A stretch of 64,000 bases of DNA from JBHJHP01 sp042219825 (GTDB lineage: Bacteria; Bacteroidota; Bacteroidia; Bacteroidales; UBA5342): assembly GCF_042219825.1 (NCBI RefSeq), contig NZ_JBHJHQ010000005.1, forward strand, positions 1 to 64,000. The letters are read 5' to 3'. This document shows, in pieces, positions 35,218 through 43,693 of the stretch. The notes beneath the pieces were generated by a model, which had not been told where the DNA came from, searched no databases, and saw only the letters and a list, made by a program, of their open reading frames with translations. Numbering within the stretch: position 1 is the first letter of the stretch; every line of letters starts with the position of its first letter. The translations under genes were made by a program, and so were the position numbers.

Positions 35218-37491
35218 CTAAAAATTTGAGAGATTAACAACGCGGTAAACTTCAGTTTTACTCTGATAAATAATTCTTAGTATATAAATCCCACTTGCCT
35301 TGGTTGCAAAGGTTTCGTCATATGAAGAAGAACCGGAAGGCATATTCTTTTCGTCAATCTTGGTACCATTTAGCGTATACACAGAAAGTACAGCATCTTC
35401 TGAAAGAGGATCCGTAAAATGCAATGTAAAATAATCACCTATAGCCGGCGAGGGTTCAATAAACTTTACAATTTTTTTATTGTTTGTGGGAATAAAGGTA
35501 TCGCTCGGATTTTTATAAATCCTTACCACGGCATCCACATACAGGCTGCTATTCACAGGTGATCCTGAATAATTTGGGAACGTATTCCATGCATCATTCT
35601 GATAAAACCATGCAGTATTTTCACCACTCCCGCCACGATCAACAACCTGGTATAGTGCAAATGTATCAACCGGACCGTTTGACACTATTTCATACCCCGC
35701 ATAAAAATCGTTACCAGTTTCAACATTCTCATCAATTTCTATAAAGTTTTCTTTATCGTTGTAATATGCCTTTGTATAATATCCTCCAGTGTTACCAAAT
35801 TTGCTAACCGTTCCATCAATTTTCTGTGTTCTGAGCCATTCTTTTATATAAACCTGTTTACTCCACAATTCATTTCCGGGTTGCGCACCACCCTCCCATA
35901 CTTTGAAGTTAATACTGGACGCCGATGATGCTGATCCCAGTTGTGGCACGAAATAAAGCCCCAGAACCTGCCCTTCATAGCCTTCTGTCAACTGGTAGTG
36001 TTCTGCATATTTTGTTATGCCTGCTTTATTAAATCCGCCAAGGTATCCATTTGAGCCCAGGCTGACAACGTTAATATCTTCTCCCTTTTTTACATTACTT
36101 ATGCGCTCTACTGTATCCAATTCTTCCGGAATATAACCATCCAGTTTCAGTGAACCGGAATTTAAAGGATCGAGCCAGTATTTCAAGGTTTTCGTCTGAT
36201 CCGAATGTGATGTCCATACTTTACTCAGACAAAAAAAGAAATCATTGATCATATTGGTACAACTTGCCTGACCAGCACTCAAAGCTCCAATAATATACCC
36301 TTCCTGATTAAACAGTGGACAACCGGATGATCCACCTTCAGTCACTCCTGATTCCCAATCCTTAATCCACCAGTGGGAATAGGTTTTATAATAATAATTG
36401 TTTACAATAAGTGATGTGATCCCAACAGCATCTTCGTCACGCGATATTTTTTTTACATCACCATTAGGATGATGTATTGCAACAACATCAGTCACTGAAG
36501 TTACTGAAGCATCCCATCCACTGTAATACGCCCTGTATGCGGCTGGAGGAATCACACTCATTTCAACCAGTGCATAATCAGAATTTTTAAACTCTTCCTG
36601 CTCGGAATATGCCCTCATATATCCGCCTGCAACGGTTTGCTCACGGCTTCCTTCAATCGTGTTGTAGCAATTGGGCACCTGGTAATTAAATATAAAAATG
36701 GTACCGTACGCATTAAAGCTATGATCTGTATAACAGTGTGCAGCAGTAAGAACGTATGGAGTACCGTCTTCTGCTGTATTATTGATCAATGATCCGGAAC
36801 ACAACTCATTACCGTCGATAATCATTTTAACAACACTCTGCGATTGCTGATCCCAGCCATTTTCACAACTCAGATTCACCTCGCAGGCCTGGCTGCTACC
36901 AAAATTACCAATGGGAATATCCTTTAAAATATCATTTATTCCCATAAAATCGTGATTAATAGTGCCGATCTCCAGTTCACCTCCGAAAGCCACATTAGCA
37001 GGTTCGATGTATTCTACAATGAGCTTGTCTCCATCCAATGGCATCACCGGTAAAATTCCACTTGCTTTATTGTTGGCAGATGTAAAACTTCCCAAAATCT
37101 GGGTCATTTCAGGATTATAAATAAACAATTGAGCTCCTGAAGGAATATGATATTTACTGAATATGATATTTAAAGATTTGGCGCCCTCTGACGAAACAAG
37201 TAAGCGCCATACTTTAGAACCATCACTTAGTGTGCTCCACACTCCCGAGTTATCCGGTGTCAGATCTACAGGAAAGCTTTCAGCAAACTTTAAGGTTTTT
37301 AAGTGGATTTTATCAGCATCAAAACTTTGCGATTTTAAAGCGCTTCTGATTTCGGGCATTTTTACCTCATCAAATGATAATCTCTTCATTCCCATCGCAG
37401 AAATTCCTACCGGCTTTCCGCCATGACTGATTTGTGCCGTACTGCAAAGCGCAACAAGAGAGAGTAATATCACCAAGGGAAAGGTCCTCAT
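35218..37491 (-). CDS. Secreted trypsin-like (S1, lysyl endopeptidase-type) serine protease with T9SS domain
   Basis: An exported protease of 757 residues. The start is the ATG at 37491 rather than the in-frame TTG at 37509, which overlaps a candidate promoter box (37507-37514); a signal peptide follows (LVILLSLVALCSTAQ). A prodomain region spans to about 190, then the chymotrypsin-fold domain with His in LTAAHCY (about 252), Asp in NSDYALVEM, and Ser in VTEGGSSGCPLF, the layout of Achromobacter protease I/lysyl endopeptidases. A beta-rich middle region and a T9SS type A sorting domain (FIEPSPAIGDYFTLHF... to the end) follow. It is transcribed after the antiporter in the same direction with a 55-bp gap that may hold its own promoter. 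Cleavage specificity is inferred from resemblance only. Confidence 0.88.
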   Translation of the reverse strand: MRTFPLVILLSLVALCSTAQISHGGKPVGISAMGMKRLSFDEVKMPEIRSALKSQSFDADKIHLKTLKFAESFPVDLTPDNSGVWSTLSDGSKVWRLLVSSEGAKSLNIIFSKYHIPSGAQLFIYNPEMTQILGSFTSANNKASGILPVMPLDGDKLIVEYIEPANVAFGGELEIGTINHDFMGINDILKDIPIGNFGSSQACEVNLSCENGWDQQSQSVVKMIIDGNELCSGSLINNTAEDGTPYVLTAAHCYTDHSFNAYGTIFIFNYQVPNCYNTIEGSREQTVAGGYMRAYSEQEEFKNSDYALVEMSVIPPAAYRAYYSGWDASVTSVTDVVAIHHPNGDVKKISRDEDAVGITSLIVNNYYYKTYSHWWIKDWESGVTEGGSSGCPLFNQEGYIIGALSAGQASCTNMINDFFFCLSKVWTSHSDQTKTLKYWLDPLNSGSLKLDGYIPEELDTVERISNVKKGEDINVVSLGSNGYLGGFNKAGITKYAEHYQLTEGYEGQVLGLYFVPQLGSASSASSINFKVWEGGAQPGNELWSKQVYIKEWLRTQKIDGTVSKFGNTGGYYTKAYYNDKENFIEIDENVETGNDFYAGYEIVSNGPVDTFALYQVVDRGGSGENTAWFYQNDAWNTFPNYSGSPVNSSLYVDAVVRIYKNPSDTFIPTNNKKIVKFIEPSPAIGDYFTLHFTDPLSEDAVLSVYTLNGTKIDEKNMPSGSSSYDETFATKASGIYILRIIYQSKTEVYRVVNLSNF

Positions 37492-37506
37492 CCAAATTAT
37501 TTTGTA

Positions 37507-37514
37507 CAAATATA
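37507..37514 (-). promoter_or_regulatory. Candidate -7 box of the protease gene
   Basis: TATATTTG on the minus strand fits TAnnTTTG and lies 15 bp before the ATG at 37491. No -33 partner was found. Confidence 0.35.
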
Positions 37515-37546
37515 GAAAATTTTATTTCTCTGCTTTTTATCCATAA

Positions 37547-38773
37547 TCAGTGCTCAGACTCTGTTGATGCAGGCAGCTCAGCCCCTTTATCCTTTTTATC
37601 TCCTTTTACTAACGAAAAAGCCATGATAATATTGGAGAACAGTATAATAAATAAAAGTATGCCAGCTTCAAAATCCGGTAGTTTCAATTCTTTAGGAATG
37701 GCAAAAAACAGAAGTACTGAAATCAGGCCCCTGGGAGCAAGAAATACCTGTGGATACATATCTTTTCTATCTACAAAATAAAACTGTATCCATCTCGATC
37801 CATAAATTACAACCAGACTAATAAGACTTAGCACTATGACCTGGGCATGAAATAAACTGGTAACAGCCAGCGATGCACCAAATATGACGAAGAAAAATGT
37901 TCTGACCACAAAAGCAGTTTCTGCCGTCAGAAATTTAAAATCATTTAATATGATAGAGCATCGTTCCGGGTTATAATGTTTTTTAAAGAACCTGCGAAAA
38001 AAGATCTGTGGATTCGCCAACGCCAGACCAAACATAAGAATGATCAGTAACGATGAAATATGGAACATTTTCCCCACCGAATACAGCAAAAGCAAAATAG
38101 CAATCAACAGGGTTAACTTTATATTCTTCTTAATTTTTTGTAATCCTATTAATAATGCATATGCTACTACCACTGATATAATAATAGTAACCAGGATATT
38201 TCCTGTAACTTCTATTCCAATCATGGCTGAATTAGTCTCACCGATATTCTCAATCAGAAGATAAAATGCCATAATACCGAGAATATCTGAAAAGGTGCTT
38301 TCGTAAATCAGAAACTCTTTTTTGTCCTCGGCCAGATGGGCCACACTGGGCAATACGATAGCACTGCTTATAATTGAAAACGGCATAGCATACACCAGGG
38401 ATATAATATACTCAATATGTGGAATGAATGCCTGCACAATAAATGCAATCAAAAACGTATTGACCACAAAAGATATAAACGCTACCGTAAAAGACGTCAT
38501 AATCATCTTTGTCTTTTTACGCGTAAGTTTTAAATCAATTGATGCCTCAAGAACAATCAGAATCAACCCGACAATTCCCAGAACCTCCAGTACCGGCATC
38601 CAGTTAATTTTATTGTAACCTGCCATATGCAATCCTTCACGTAAAAGCATACCCAATATAATCAACATTAAAACACTGGGAATACGTGTCTTAGATGATA
38701 ACAGGTTAAAAAAATAAGAGATCACCAGTATAATGGATGCCCCTATGATCAGCGTATATGAATTAAATTCCAT
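37547..38773 (-). CDS. CPA1-type Na+(K+)/H+ antiporter
   Basis: An inner-membrane cation:proton antiporter of 408 residues with about 12 transmembrane helices and no large C-terminal regulatory domain. Typical Na_H_Exchanger strings: TRIPSVLMLIILGMLLREGL, VLGIVGLILIVLEASIDLKLTRKK, PFSIISSAIVLPSVAHL and YESTFSDILGIMAFYLLIEN, where Ser/Asp replace the usual ND pair in the ion-binding helix; later LAPRGLISVLLFFAIP. It starts at ATG 38773 with a TACATTTG box (38796-38789) 16 bp upstream. It is divergent from the ilv operon. Ion selectivity cannot be assigned. Confidence 0.87.
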   Translation of the reverse strand: MEFNSYTLIIGASIILVISYFFNLLSSKTRIPSVLMLIILGMLLREGLHMAGYNKINWMPVLEVLGIVGLILIVLEASIDLKLTRKKTKMIMTSFTVAFISFVVNTFLIAFIVQAFIPHIEYIISLVYAMPFSIISSAIVLPSVAHLAEDKKEFLIYESTFSDILGIMAFYLLIENIGETNSAMIGIEVTGNILVTIIISVVVAYALLIGLQKIKKNIKLTLLIAILLLLYSVGKMFHISSLLIILMFGLALANPQIFFRRFFKKHYNPERCSIILNDFKFLTAETAFVVRTFFFVIFGASLAVTSLFHAQVIVLSLISLVVIYGSRWIQFYFVDRKDMYPQVFLAPRGLISVLLFFAIPKELKLPDFEAGILLFIILFSNIIMAFSLVKGDKKDKGAELPASTESEH

Positions 38774-39048
38774 TTCAAATATTTACGACAAATGTATTCA
38801 AACAGTTTAAATTATTTAACATTGGTTGAATATTTCCCAAAATTCTCAATCTTTTTATTCAACTACTTAAACAAGAAAATTCTCATAATGTTAATATTTG
38901 TTCAATAATAACCGTAGGAGATTCCAATTTAAAAACATTAATTTCGAAAAAACAATATCCTAAATTCTGCGAAATCTTAGGAATTATAACATTTCACCCC
39001 TGTTTTTATTCTAAATTGAATTTTTCAGGGCATTTTTACTAATATTTT
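38774..39048. other. Intergenic region between antiporter and ilv promoter
   Basis: There is no gene here. Near the left end the minus-strand box TACATTTG (38796-38789) probably drives the antiporter. A 6-bp inverted repeat TCCTAA/TTAGGA near 38958-38982 lies about 70 bp upstream of the ilv -33 box and could be a regulator site. The remainder is AT-rich without further signal. Confidence 0.4.
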
Positions 39049-39079
39049 TTTGCAGGTATCAATATAAGGTGTACATTTG
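39049..39079 (+). promoter_or_regulatory. Promoter of the ilv leader/ilvDBN operon
   Basis: TTTG (39049-39052) and TACATTTG (39072-39079) match the Bacteroidota -33 and -7 boxes with the usual 19-bp spacer. Transcription should begin near 39085, about 15 bases before the leader-peptide ATG. Confidence 0.75.
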
Positions 39080-39099
39080 TCAATCAAAATTTGAAATTG

Positions 39100-39171
39100 A
39101 TGATATCAAAATTACATACAGTTCTTAGCCTCGTCGTGGTGGTCATTCTAATTGGATACAGAATGAAATGA
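39100..39171 (+). CDS. ilv operon leader peptide (branched-chain amino-acid attenuator)
   Basis: A 23-codon reading frame from ATG 39100 to TGA 39171, in which residues 8-18 read VLSLVVVVILI: ten of eleven consecutive codons are Val, Leu or Ile, exactly the amino acids made by the downstream enzymes. In E. coli the ilvGMEDA leader has the same kind of run. The TGA stop overlaps the first strand of an antiterminator (39169-39177), so a ribosome finishing the peptide would hide that strand and let the terminator at 39205-39238 form, while a ribosome stalled for lack of charged branched-chain tRNA would leave it free. Peptide function beyond being a sensor is not expected. Confidence 0.85.
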   Translation: MISKLHTVLSLVVVVILIGYRMK

Positions 39172-39238
39172 GAACGGTACGTAATTAAACAAGGATATTC
39201 TAAGGCCTTTCTCACTTCAAACAGAGAAAGGCTTTTTT
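39169..39238 (+). terminator. ilv attenuator: antiterminator strand plus Rho-independent terminator
   Basis: Terminator: GCCTTTCTC (39205-39213) pairs perfectly with GAGAAAGGC (39224-39232) across a 10-base loop and is followed by six T, directly before ilvD. Antiterminator: TGAGAACGG (39169-39177), which includes the leader stop codon, can pair with CCTTTCTCA (39206-39214) with one mismatch, removing the left terminator arm. The two structures are mutually exclusive. Confidence 0.82.
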
Positions 39239-39272
39239 AATGTTAAGGGAGATACAGAAAAGATTGATGAAT

Positions 39273-41102
39273 ATGAAGACACCACTTAGAAGTGACACCG
39301 TCACACAGGGTAGAAAAATGGCAGGAGCCAGAAGTTTATGGAGAGCAAACGGAATGAAGGAAGAGCAGATCGGCAAGCCGATTATTGCCATCGTAAATTC
39401 CTTTACACAGATGGTTCCTGGTCACGTTCACCTTCAGCATATAGGACAGCACATTAAAGGTTTAATTGAAGAAAAAGGTTGTTTTGCAGCCGAATTTAAT
39501 ACGATTGCTATCGACGACGGTATTGCCATGGGACATGGAGGGATGTTATACTCCTTACCATCGCGCGACCTGATTGCCGACAGTGTGGAATATATGTGTA
39601 ACGCACACAAGGTGGATGCCATGGTCTGCATAAGCAACTGTGACAAGATTACTCCGGGAATGCTGATTGCTGCCATGAGGCTTAATATTCCAACGGTATT
39701 TGTATCAGGAGGACCTATGGAAGCCGGTAATGCACTTGGAAAACAGTGGGACCTTGTTGATGCCATTGTGATGGGAGCCGATGATAGTATAGATGATGAA
39801 ACCGTAAGGGCAGTAGAACAGAATGCCTGCCCTACCTGCGGATCATGCTCCGGTATGTTTACGGCCAACTCTATGAACTGCCTGAATGAAGCCATCGGTC
39901 TGGCACTACCAGGAAACGGAACCATTGTGGCAACCCATAAAAACAGAACTAGATTGTTTGAAAAAGCAGCCGATATTATCGTTGAAAATGTATGGAAATA
40001 CTACCGCGACGGTGATGAATCGGTTCTGCCCCGCTCCATTGCAACAAGAGATGCATTTATGAACGCTATGACACTGGATATTGCCATGGGTGGTTCAACT
40101 AATACAGTACTGCATATTCTGGCAATTGCGCATGAAGCCGGTGTAAATTTCACTATGAAAGACATTGATGAACTGTCGCGCAAAATTCCGGTTCTGAGTA
40201 AAGTGGCTCCCAACTCAAATTATCATATTGAAGATGTAAACCGTGCCGGTGGTATTATCGGGATACTCGGCGAACTGGAACGAGGCGGCTTACTGGAAAC
40301 AGGCGTTTCAAGAGCTGACGGTTTATCATTGAAAGAAGCCATTAATCAGTGGGACATCATGCGCGATACTGCCAGCGAAGAAGCCAAACAGGTATTCCTT
40401 AGTGCTCCGGCTGGTGTCCGCAGCAAGGAAATGGGTTCACAGGAAAAATATTACCGTCAGCACGACAGCAACCGTGAACGTGGCTGCATCAGGGATATTG
40501 AACATGCCTACTCCAAAGAGGGTGGATTAGTTGTGCTTTTCGGAAACATTGCACAGGATGGATGTGTTTTGAAGACTGCCGGTATCGATGAGGATTTGTT
40601 TGATTTTTCAGGAACAGCTAAGGTTTATACCTCTCAGGATGCTGCTGTGGATGGTATTTTAGGCGGAGAGGTCAAAGCCGGCGATGTGGTAGTGATCACC
40701 TACGAAGGTCCGAAAGGAGGTCCGGGAATGCAGGAAATGCTCTATCCTACGTCCTATATTAAATCACGCCATCTGGGCAAAGAATGTGCCCTGATTACAG
40801 ATGGACGATTCTCAGGAGGAACATCCGGTCTGTCTATCGGACATATTTCACCGGAAGCAGGCGCAGGAGGCAATATTGGTCTTGTAAAAGATGGCGACAT
40901 CATCGAGATTAGTGTTTCAAAACGTTTGCTACAGGTAAAACTCAGCGATGTGGAATTAGCAGAGAGAAGAAAAGAAGAAGAAAAATATGGCAAGGATGCA
41001 TTCACTGCCCGCAACAGGGATCGTGAAGTATCCAATGCATTAAAAGCATATTCAAAATTTGTTACAAGTGCCGACAAAGGCGCAGTTAGAATCATAGAAT
41101 AA
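39273..41102 (+). CDS. ilvD: Dihydroxy-acid dehydratase IlvD
   Basis: A cytoplasmic Fe-S enzyme dehydrating dihydroxy-isovalerate and -methylvalerate in valine/isoleucine synthesis. The frame is open from ATG 39240, which abuts the attenuator T-tract; the start at 39273 (MKTPLRSDTVTQGRKMAGAR) matches the family N-terminus better, giving 609 residues, though 39240 or 39267 remain possible. Cluster cysteines are in ISNCDKITPGM and ACPTCGSCSGMFTANSM, and the C-terminal half has GPKGGPGMQEMLYPTS and DGRFSGGTSGLSIGH. It is the first structural gene of ilvD-ilvB-ilvN; ilvB follows after 11 bp. Expression is probably governed by the leader at 39100-39238. Confidence 0.95.
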   Translation: MKTPLRSDTVTQGRKMAGARSLWRANGMKEEQIGKPIIAIVNSFTQMVPGHVHLQHIGQHIKGLIEEKGCFAAEFNTIAIDDGIAMGHGGMLYSLPSRDLIADSVEYMCNAHKVDAMVCISNCDKITPGMLIAAMRLNIPTVFVSGGPMEAGNALGKQWDLVDAIVMGADDSIDDETVRAVEQNACPTCGSCSGMFTANSMNCLNEAIGLALPGNGTIVATHKNRTRLFEKAADIIVENVWKYYRDGDESVLPRSIATRDAFMNAMTLDIAMGGSTNTVLHILAIAHEAGVNFTMKDIDELSRKIPVLSKVAPNSNYHIEDVNRAGGIIGILGELERGGLLETGVSRADGLSLKEAINQWDIMRDTASEEAKQVFLSAPAGVRSKEMGSQEKYYRQHDSNRERGCIRDIEHAYSKEGGLVVLFGNIAQDGCVLKTAGIDEDLFDFSGTAKVYTSQDAAVDGILGGEVKAGDVVVITYEGPKGGPGMQEMLYPTSYIKSRHLGKECALITDGRFSGGTSGLSIGHISPEAGAGGNIGLVKDGDIIEISVSKRLLQVKLSDVELAERRKEEEKYGKDAFTARNRDREVSNALKAYSKFVTSADKGAVRIIE

Positions 41103-41113
41103 ACGCAATAGAT

Positions 41114-42820
41114 ATGGCAACAGAAAGAATTTCAGGCTCAGAAGCAGTTATTCGCTCTTTGATTGAAGAAAAGGTAGAGTTGATCTTTGGTTATCCGGGT
41201 GGTGCAATTATGCCCATTTACGATGCCCTTTACGACTACAGAGACAAAGTAAAACACGTTTTAACCAGACATGAGCAGGGTGCTATTCACGCTGCACAGG
41301 GTTATGCCAGGGTCACCGGAAATGTCGGTGTATGTTTTGCCACTTCAGGTCCGGGTGCCACAAACCTCGTGACAGGACTTGCTGATGCAAACATCGATTC
41401 AACTCCGCTCGTCTGCATTACCGGTCAGGTTGCATCACCACTTTTAGGTACTGATGCATTCCAGGAGTCTGACGTTGTGGGTATTTCTATGCCGGTCACA
41501 AAATGGAATTACCAGATCACTAAAACTGAAGAAATTCCTGAGGTTCTGGCCAAGGCATTTTATATTGCCAGAACAGGACGTCCGGGTCCGGTTTTAGTTG
41601 ATATAACCAAAGATGCACAGTTTAAAGAACTGGACTTCTCATATACTAAAACCAAAAAGATCAGAAGCTACATTCCGGAATATGAAATTGATCCGACCAA
41701 AATTGACGAAGCAGCCGAGCTAATTAATAAAGCACGTAAACCACTTCTGCTTTTTGGACAGGGAGTTATTTTATCGCACGGAGAACGTGAGCTTAAGGAA
41801 TTTATTGAAAAAACAGGAATTCCTTCTGCATGGACGTTACTGGGAACCAGTGCACTGCCTACTGATCATCCGTTGAATGTTGGTATGCTGGGAATGCATG
41901 GCAATTACGGTCCAAACATTAAAACCAACGAGTGTGATGTATTGATTGCTGTGGGAATGCGTTTCGATGACCGCGTTACCGGCGATGTGAGCCGTTATGC
42001 CAAGCAGGCCAAGGTGATACACATCGAGATTGATCCGGCAGAGATTGACAAAAACGTAAAAACTGAGGTGGCAATTTTGGGTGATGCCAAAAAGGCACTC
42101 CGTTTCCTTACGTATGCGGTTAAGCCAAACCATCATGATGCATGGTTACAGGAATTTAAAGATTGTTACGATATCGAACTCAAAAAAGTCATTGAGAATG
42201 ATATCCATCCTAAAAAACCTGGATTGACCATGGGAGAGGTTGCCCGTATCCTTGCTGAAAAAACCGATAACAACTCTGTTTTGGTTACCGATGTTGGTCA
42301 GCACCAGATGATAGCCAGCCGCTATTTTAAATATACCAAATCCAGAAGTGCCGTAACATCAGGTGGTCTAGGAACCATGGGATTCGGCCTTCCGGCTGCC
42401 ATTGGCGCAAAATTCGGTACTCCTGACCGCGAAGTTTTTGCCGTTTGCGGTGATGGCGGATTCCAGATGACCATGCAGGAAATGGGAACCATAGCACAGG
42501 AAAAACTTCCTGTAAAAGTTGTGATCCTGAACAATAACTTTTTAGGAATGGTACGCCAGTGGCAACAGCTGTTTTTCGAAAAACGCTACTCATTTACGAA
42601 CCTCAACAACCCTGATTTCATTAAACTGGGCGACGGGTTTGGTGTTCCTTCTGTAAGGGTGACCGAACGCAAAAATCTTGAGGAAGAGATTCAGAAAATG
42701 ATAGATCACAAAGGTCCTTACCTGCTTGAGGTTATGATTGAAAAAGAAGACAATGTATTCCCGATGGTTCCAACCGGAGCATCTGTATCAGAGATTCTTC
42801 TTGAAGTACCAAAAAAATAA
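41114..42820 (+). CDS. ilvB: Acetolactate synthase large subunit
   Basis: A ThDP-, FAD- and Mg-dependent catalytic subunit that joins pyruvate with pyruvate or 2-ketobutyrate. The 568 residues have the normal three-domain layout: N-terminal pyrimidine domain with IFGYPGGAIMPIYDAL and the ThDP-activating Glu in TRHEQGAIHAAQGYAR; central FAD/NAD-like domain (about 190-330); C-terminal pyrophosphate domain with CGDGGFQMTMQEMGT ending in ILNN, the Mg/ThDP motif. FNTRPGPVLVDI-type residues (TGRPGPVLVDITKD) are also present. It lies 11 bp after ilvD and 27 bp before the regulatory subunit ilvN. No degradative catabolic ALS features were noted. Confidence 0.96.
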   Translation: MATERISGSEAVIRSLIEEKVELIFGYPGGAIMPIYDALYDYRDKVKHVLTRHEQGAIHAAQGYARVTGNVGVCFATSGPGATNLVTGLADANIDSTPLVCITGQVASPLLGTDAFQESDVVGISMPVTKWNYQITKTEEIPEVLAKAFYIARTGRPGPVLVDITKDAQFKELDFSYTKTKKIRSYIPEYEIDPTKIDEAAELINKARKPLLLFGQGVILSHGERELKEFIEKTGIPSAWTLLGTSALPTDHPLNVGMLGMHGNYGPNIKTNECDVLIAVGMRFDDRVTGDVSRYAKQAKVIHIEIDPAEIDKNVKTEVAILGDAKKALRFLTYAVKPNHHDAWLQEFKDCYDIELKKVIENDIHPKKPGLTMGEVARILAEKTDNNSVLVTDVGQHQMIASRYFKYTKSRSAVTSGGLGTMGFGLPAAIGAKFGTPDREVFAVCGDGGFQMTMQEMGTIAQEKLPVKVVILNNNFLGMVRQWQQLFFEKRYSFTNLNNPDFIKLGDGFGVPSVRVTERKNLEEEIQKMIDHKGPYLLEVMIEKEDNVFPMVPTGASVSEILLEVPKK

Positions 42821-42847
42821 GGAGTAACAACACAAAAAAAGAAAATC

Positions 42848-43393
42848 ATGAAACAGGAATATATCATATCTGCTTTTACTGAAAATAACATTGGTTTGCT
42901 AAACCGGATCACCATTATTTTTACGCGCAGAAAAATCAATATCGAAAGTCTTACCGTTTCGGAATCTGCCATAAAAGGCATCAGTAAGTTTACCATTGTA
43001 ATTGAAGTAACCGAAGATACCGTTAAAAAAGTGGTAACACAAATTGAAAAACAGGTTGAGGTTCTGAAAGCATTTTATCATACCAACGATGAGATGATCT
43101 TCCAGGAAGTGGCCTTATATAAAGTTCCAACTGAAGAATTGATGAAAACAGATCTTATTGAAGGGTTGATCCGAAAATATAATGCCCGCATTCTTGAGGT
43201 AACTCACGATTTTACGGTTATTGAAAAGACAGGCCACAAATCAGAGACACAGGAATTTTTCGACCAGCTGAACCAGTTTGGTGTAATGCAGTTTATTCGC
43301 TCCGGACGAATAGCTATTACACGTTCTTCTATCGAAAGACTTTCAGAGTTTCTCAGAGAAAGGGATGCAATTTTAGATAAACTGTCAAATTAG
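42848..43393 (+). CDS. ilvN: Acetolactate synthase small (regulatory) subunit
   Basis: A regulatory partner of IlvB that confers valine feedback inhibition. The 181 residues hold an N-terminal ACT domain (about 1-75; YIISAFTENNIGLLNRITIIFTRR, NIESLTVSESAIKGISKFTIVIE) and a C-terminal ACT-like/ALS_ss_C domain (about 85-165) with GLIRKYNARILEVTHDFTVIEKTG. The length matches the long small-subunit form. It is the last gene of the tight ilvDBN cluster; a 300-bp repeat-bearing gap then precedes ilvC. Stop codon TAG overlaps the first bases of the downstream repeat region. Confidence 0.94.
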   Translation: MKQEYIISAFTENNIGLLNRITIIFTRRKINIESLTVSESAIKGISKFTIVIEVTEDTVKKVVTQIEKQVEVLKAFYHTNDEMIFQEVALYKVPTEELMKTDLIEGLIRKYNARILEVTHDFTVIEKTGHKSETQEFFDQLNQFGVMQFIRSGRIAITRSSIERLSEFLRERDAILDKLSN

Positions 43394-43600
43394 TATCAAG
43401 ATACAAGAATCAAGACACAAGACATAAGACTTGATCTTAACATGTAAAAGTCACATGTTCTCCTTTAGGTTGCTAAGTAGTCCCGAAACAATGCTGGAAC
43501 ATATCGAAGCAAAAAGGAGGTGTTCCTGACGCTTCGGTCAGGAATAGAGGATTTAATCAAATTAAGAAATCCTGATACGTGATACATGATACTTGATTCT
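43394..43600. repeat. Composite palindromic intergenic element between ilvN and ilvC
   Basis: Nested structure: outer words GTATCAAG...GAATCAAGACAC (43393-43418) are mirrored by GATACTTGATTC (43587-43599); inside, ACATGT is repeated at 43440 and 43453; CTCCTTT (43460-43466) faces AAAAAGGAGG (43511-43520); and a perfect 8-bp hairpin TTCCTGAC/GTCAGGAA lies at 43523-43544. No reading frame. The words recur at other gene borders in this window, so it is read as a non-coding repeat element. Confidence 0.55.
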
Positions 43601-43635
43601 AACATGACAAAGCTCATATTTTGGGTAAAATTGAC

Positions 43636-43643
43636 TATCTTTG
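43636..43643 (+). promoter_or_regulatory. -7 box of a separate ilvC promoter
   Basis: TATCTTTG matches TAnnTTTG and lies 50 bp upstream of the ilvC ATG. TTTTG at 43619-43623 is too close to be a regular -33 box. It suggests ilvC can be transcribed independently of the attenuated ilvDBN unit. Confidence 0.5.
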
Positions 43644-43693
43644 CAGCCGTCTAAAAAATTTGATTTTAAACAGGATATAATAAATAAATAAAC

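Noticed and set aside
39434..39925. 163-codon open frame antisense to ilvD
   Set aside because: Same reason: a shadow of conserved ilvD codons with no recognisable protein features.
43394..43693. Possible tRNA or small RNA gene between ilvN and ilvC
   Set aside because: No cloverleaf or CCA-like end was found; the hairpins are better explained as a palindromic repeat element.
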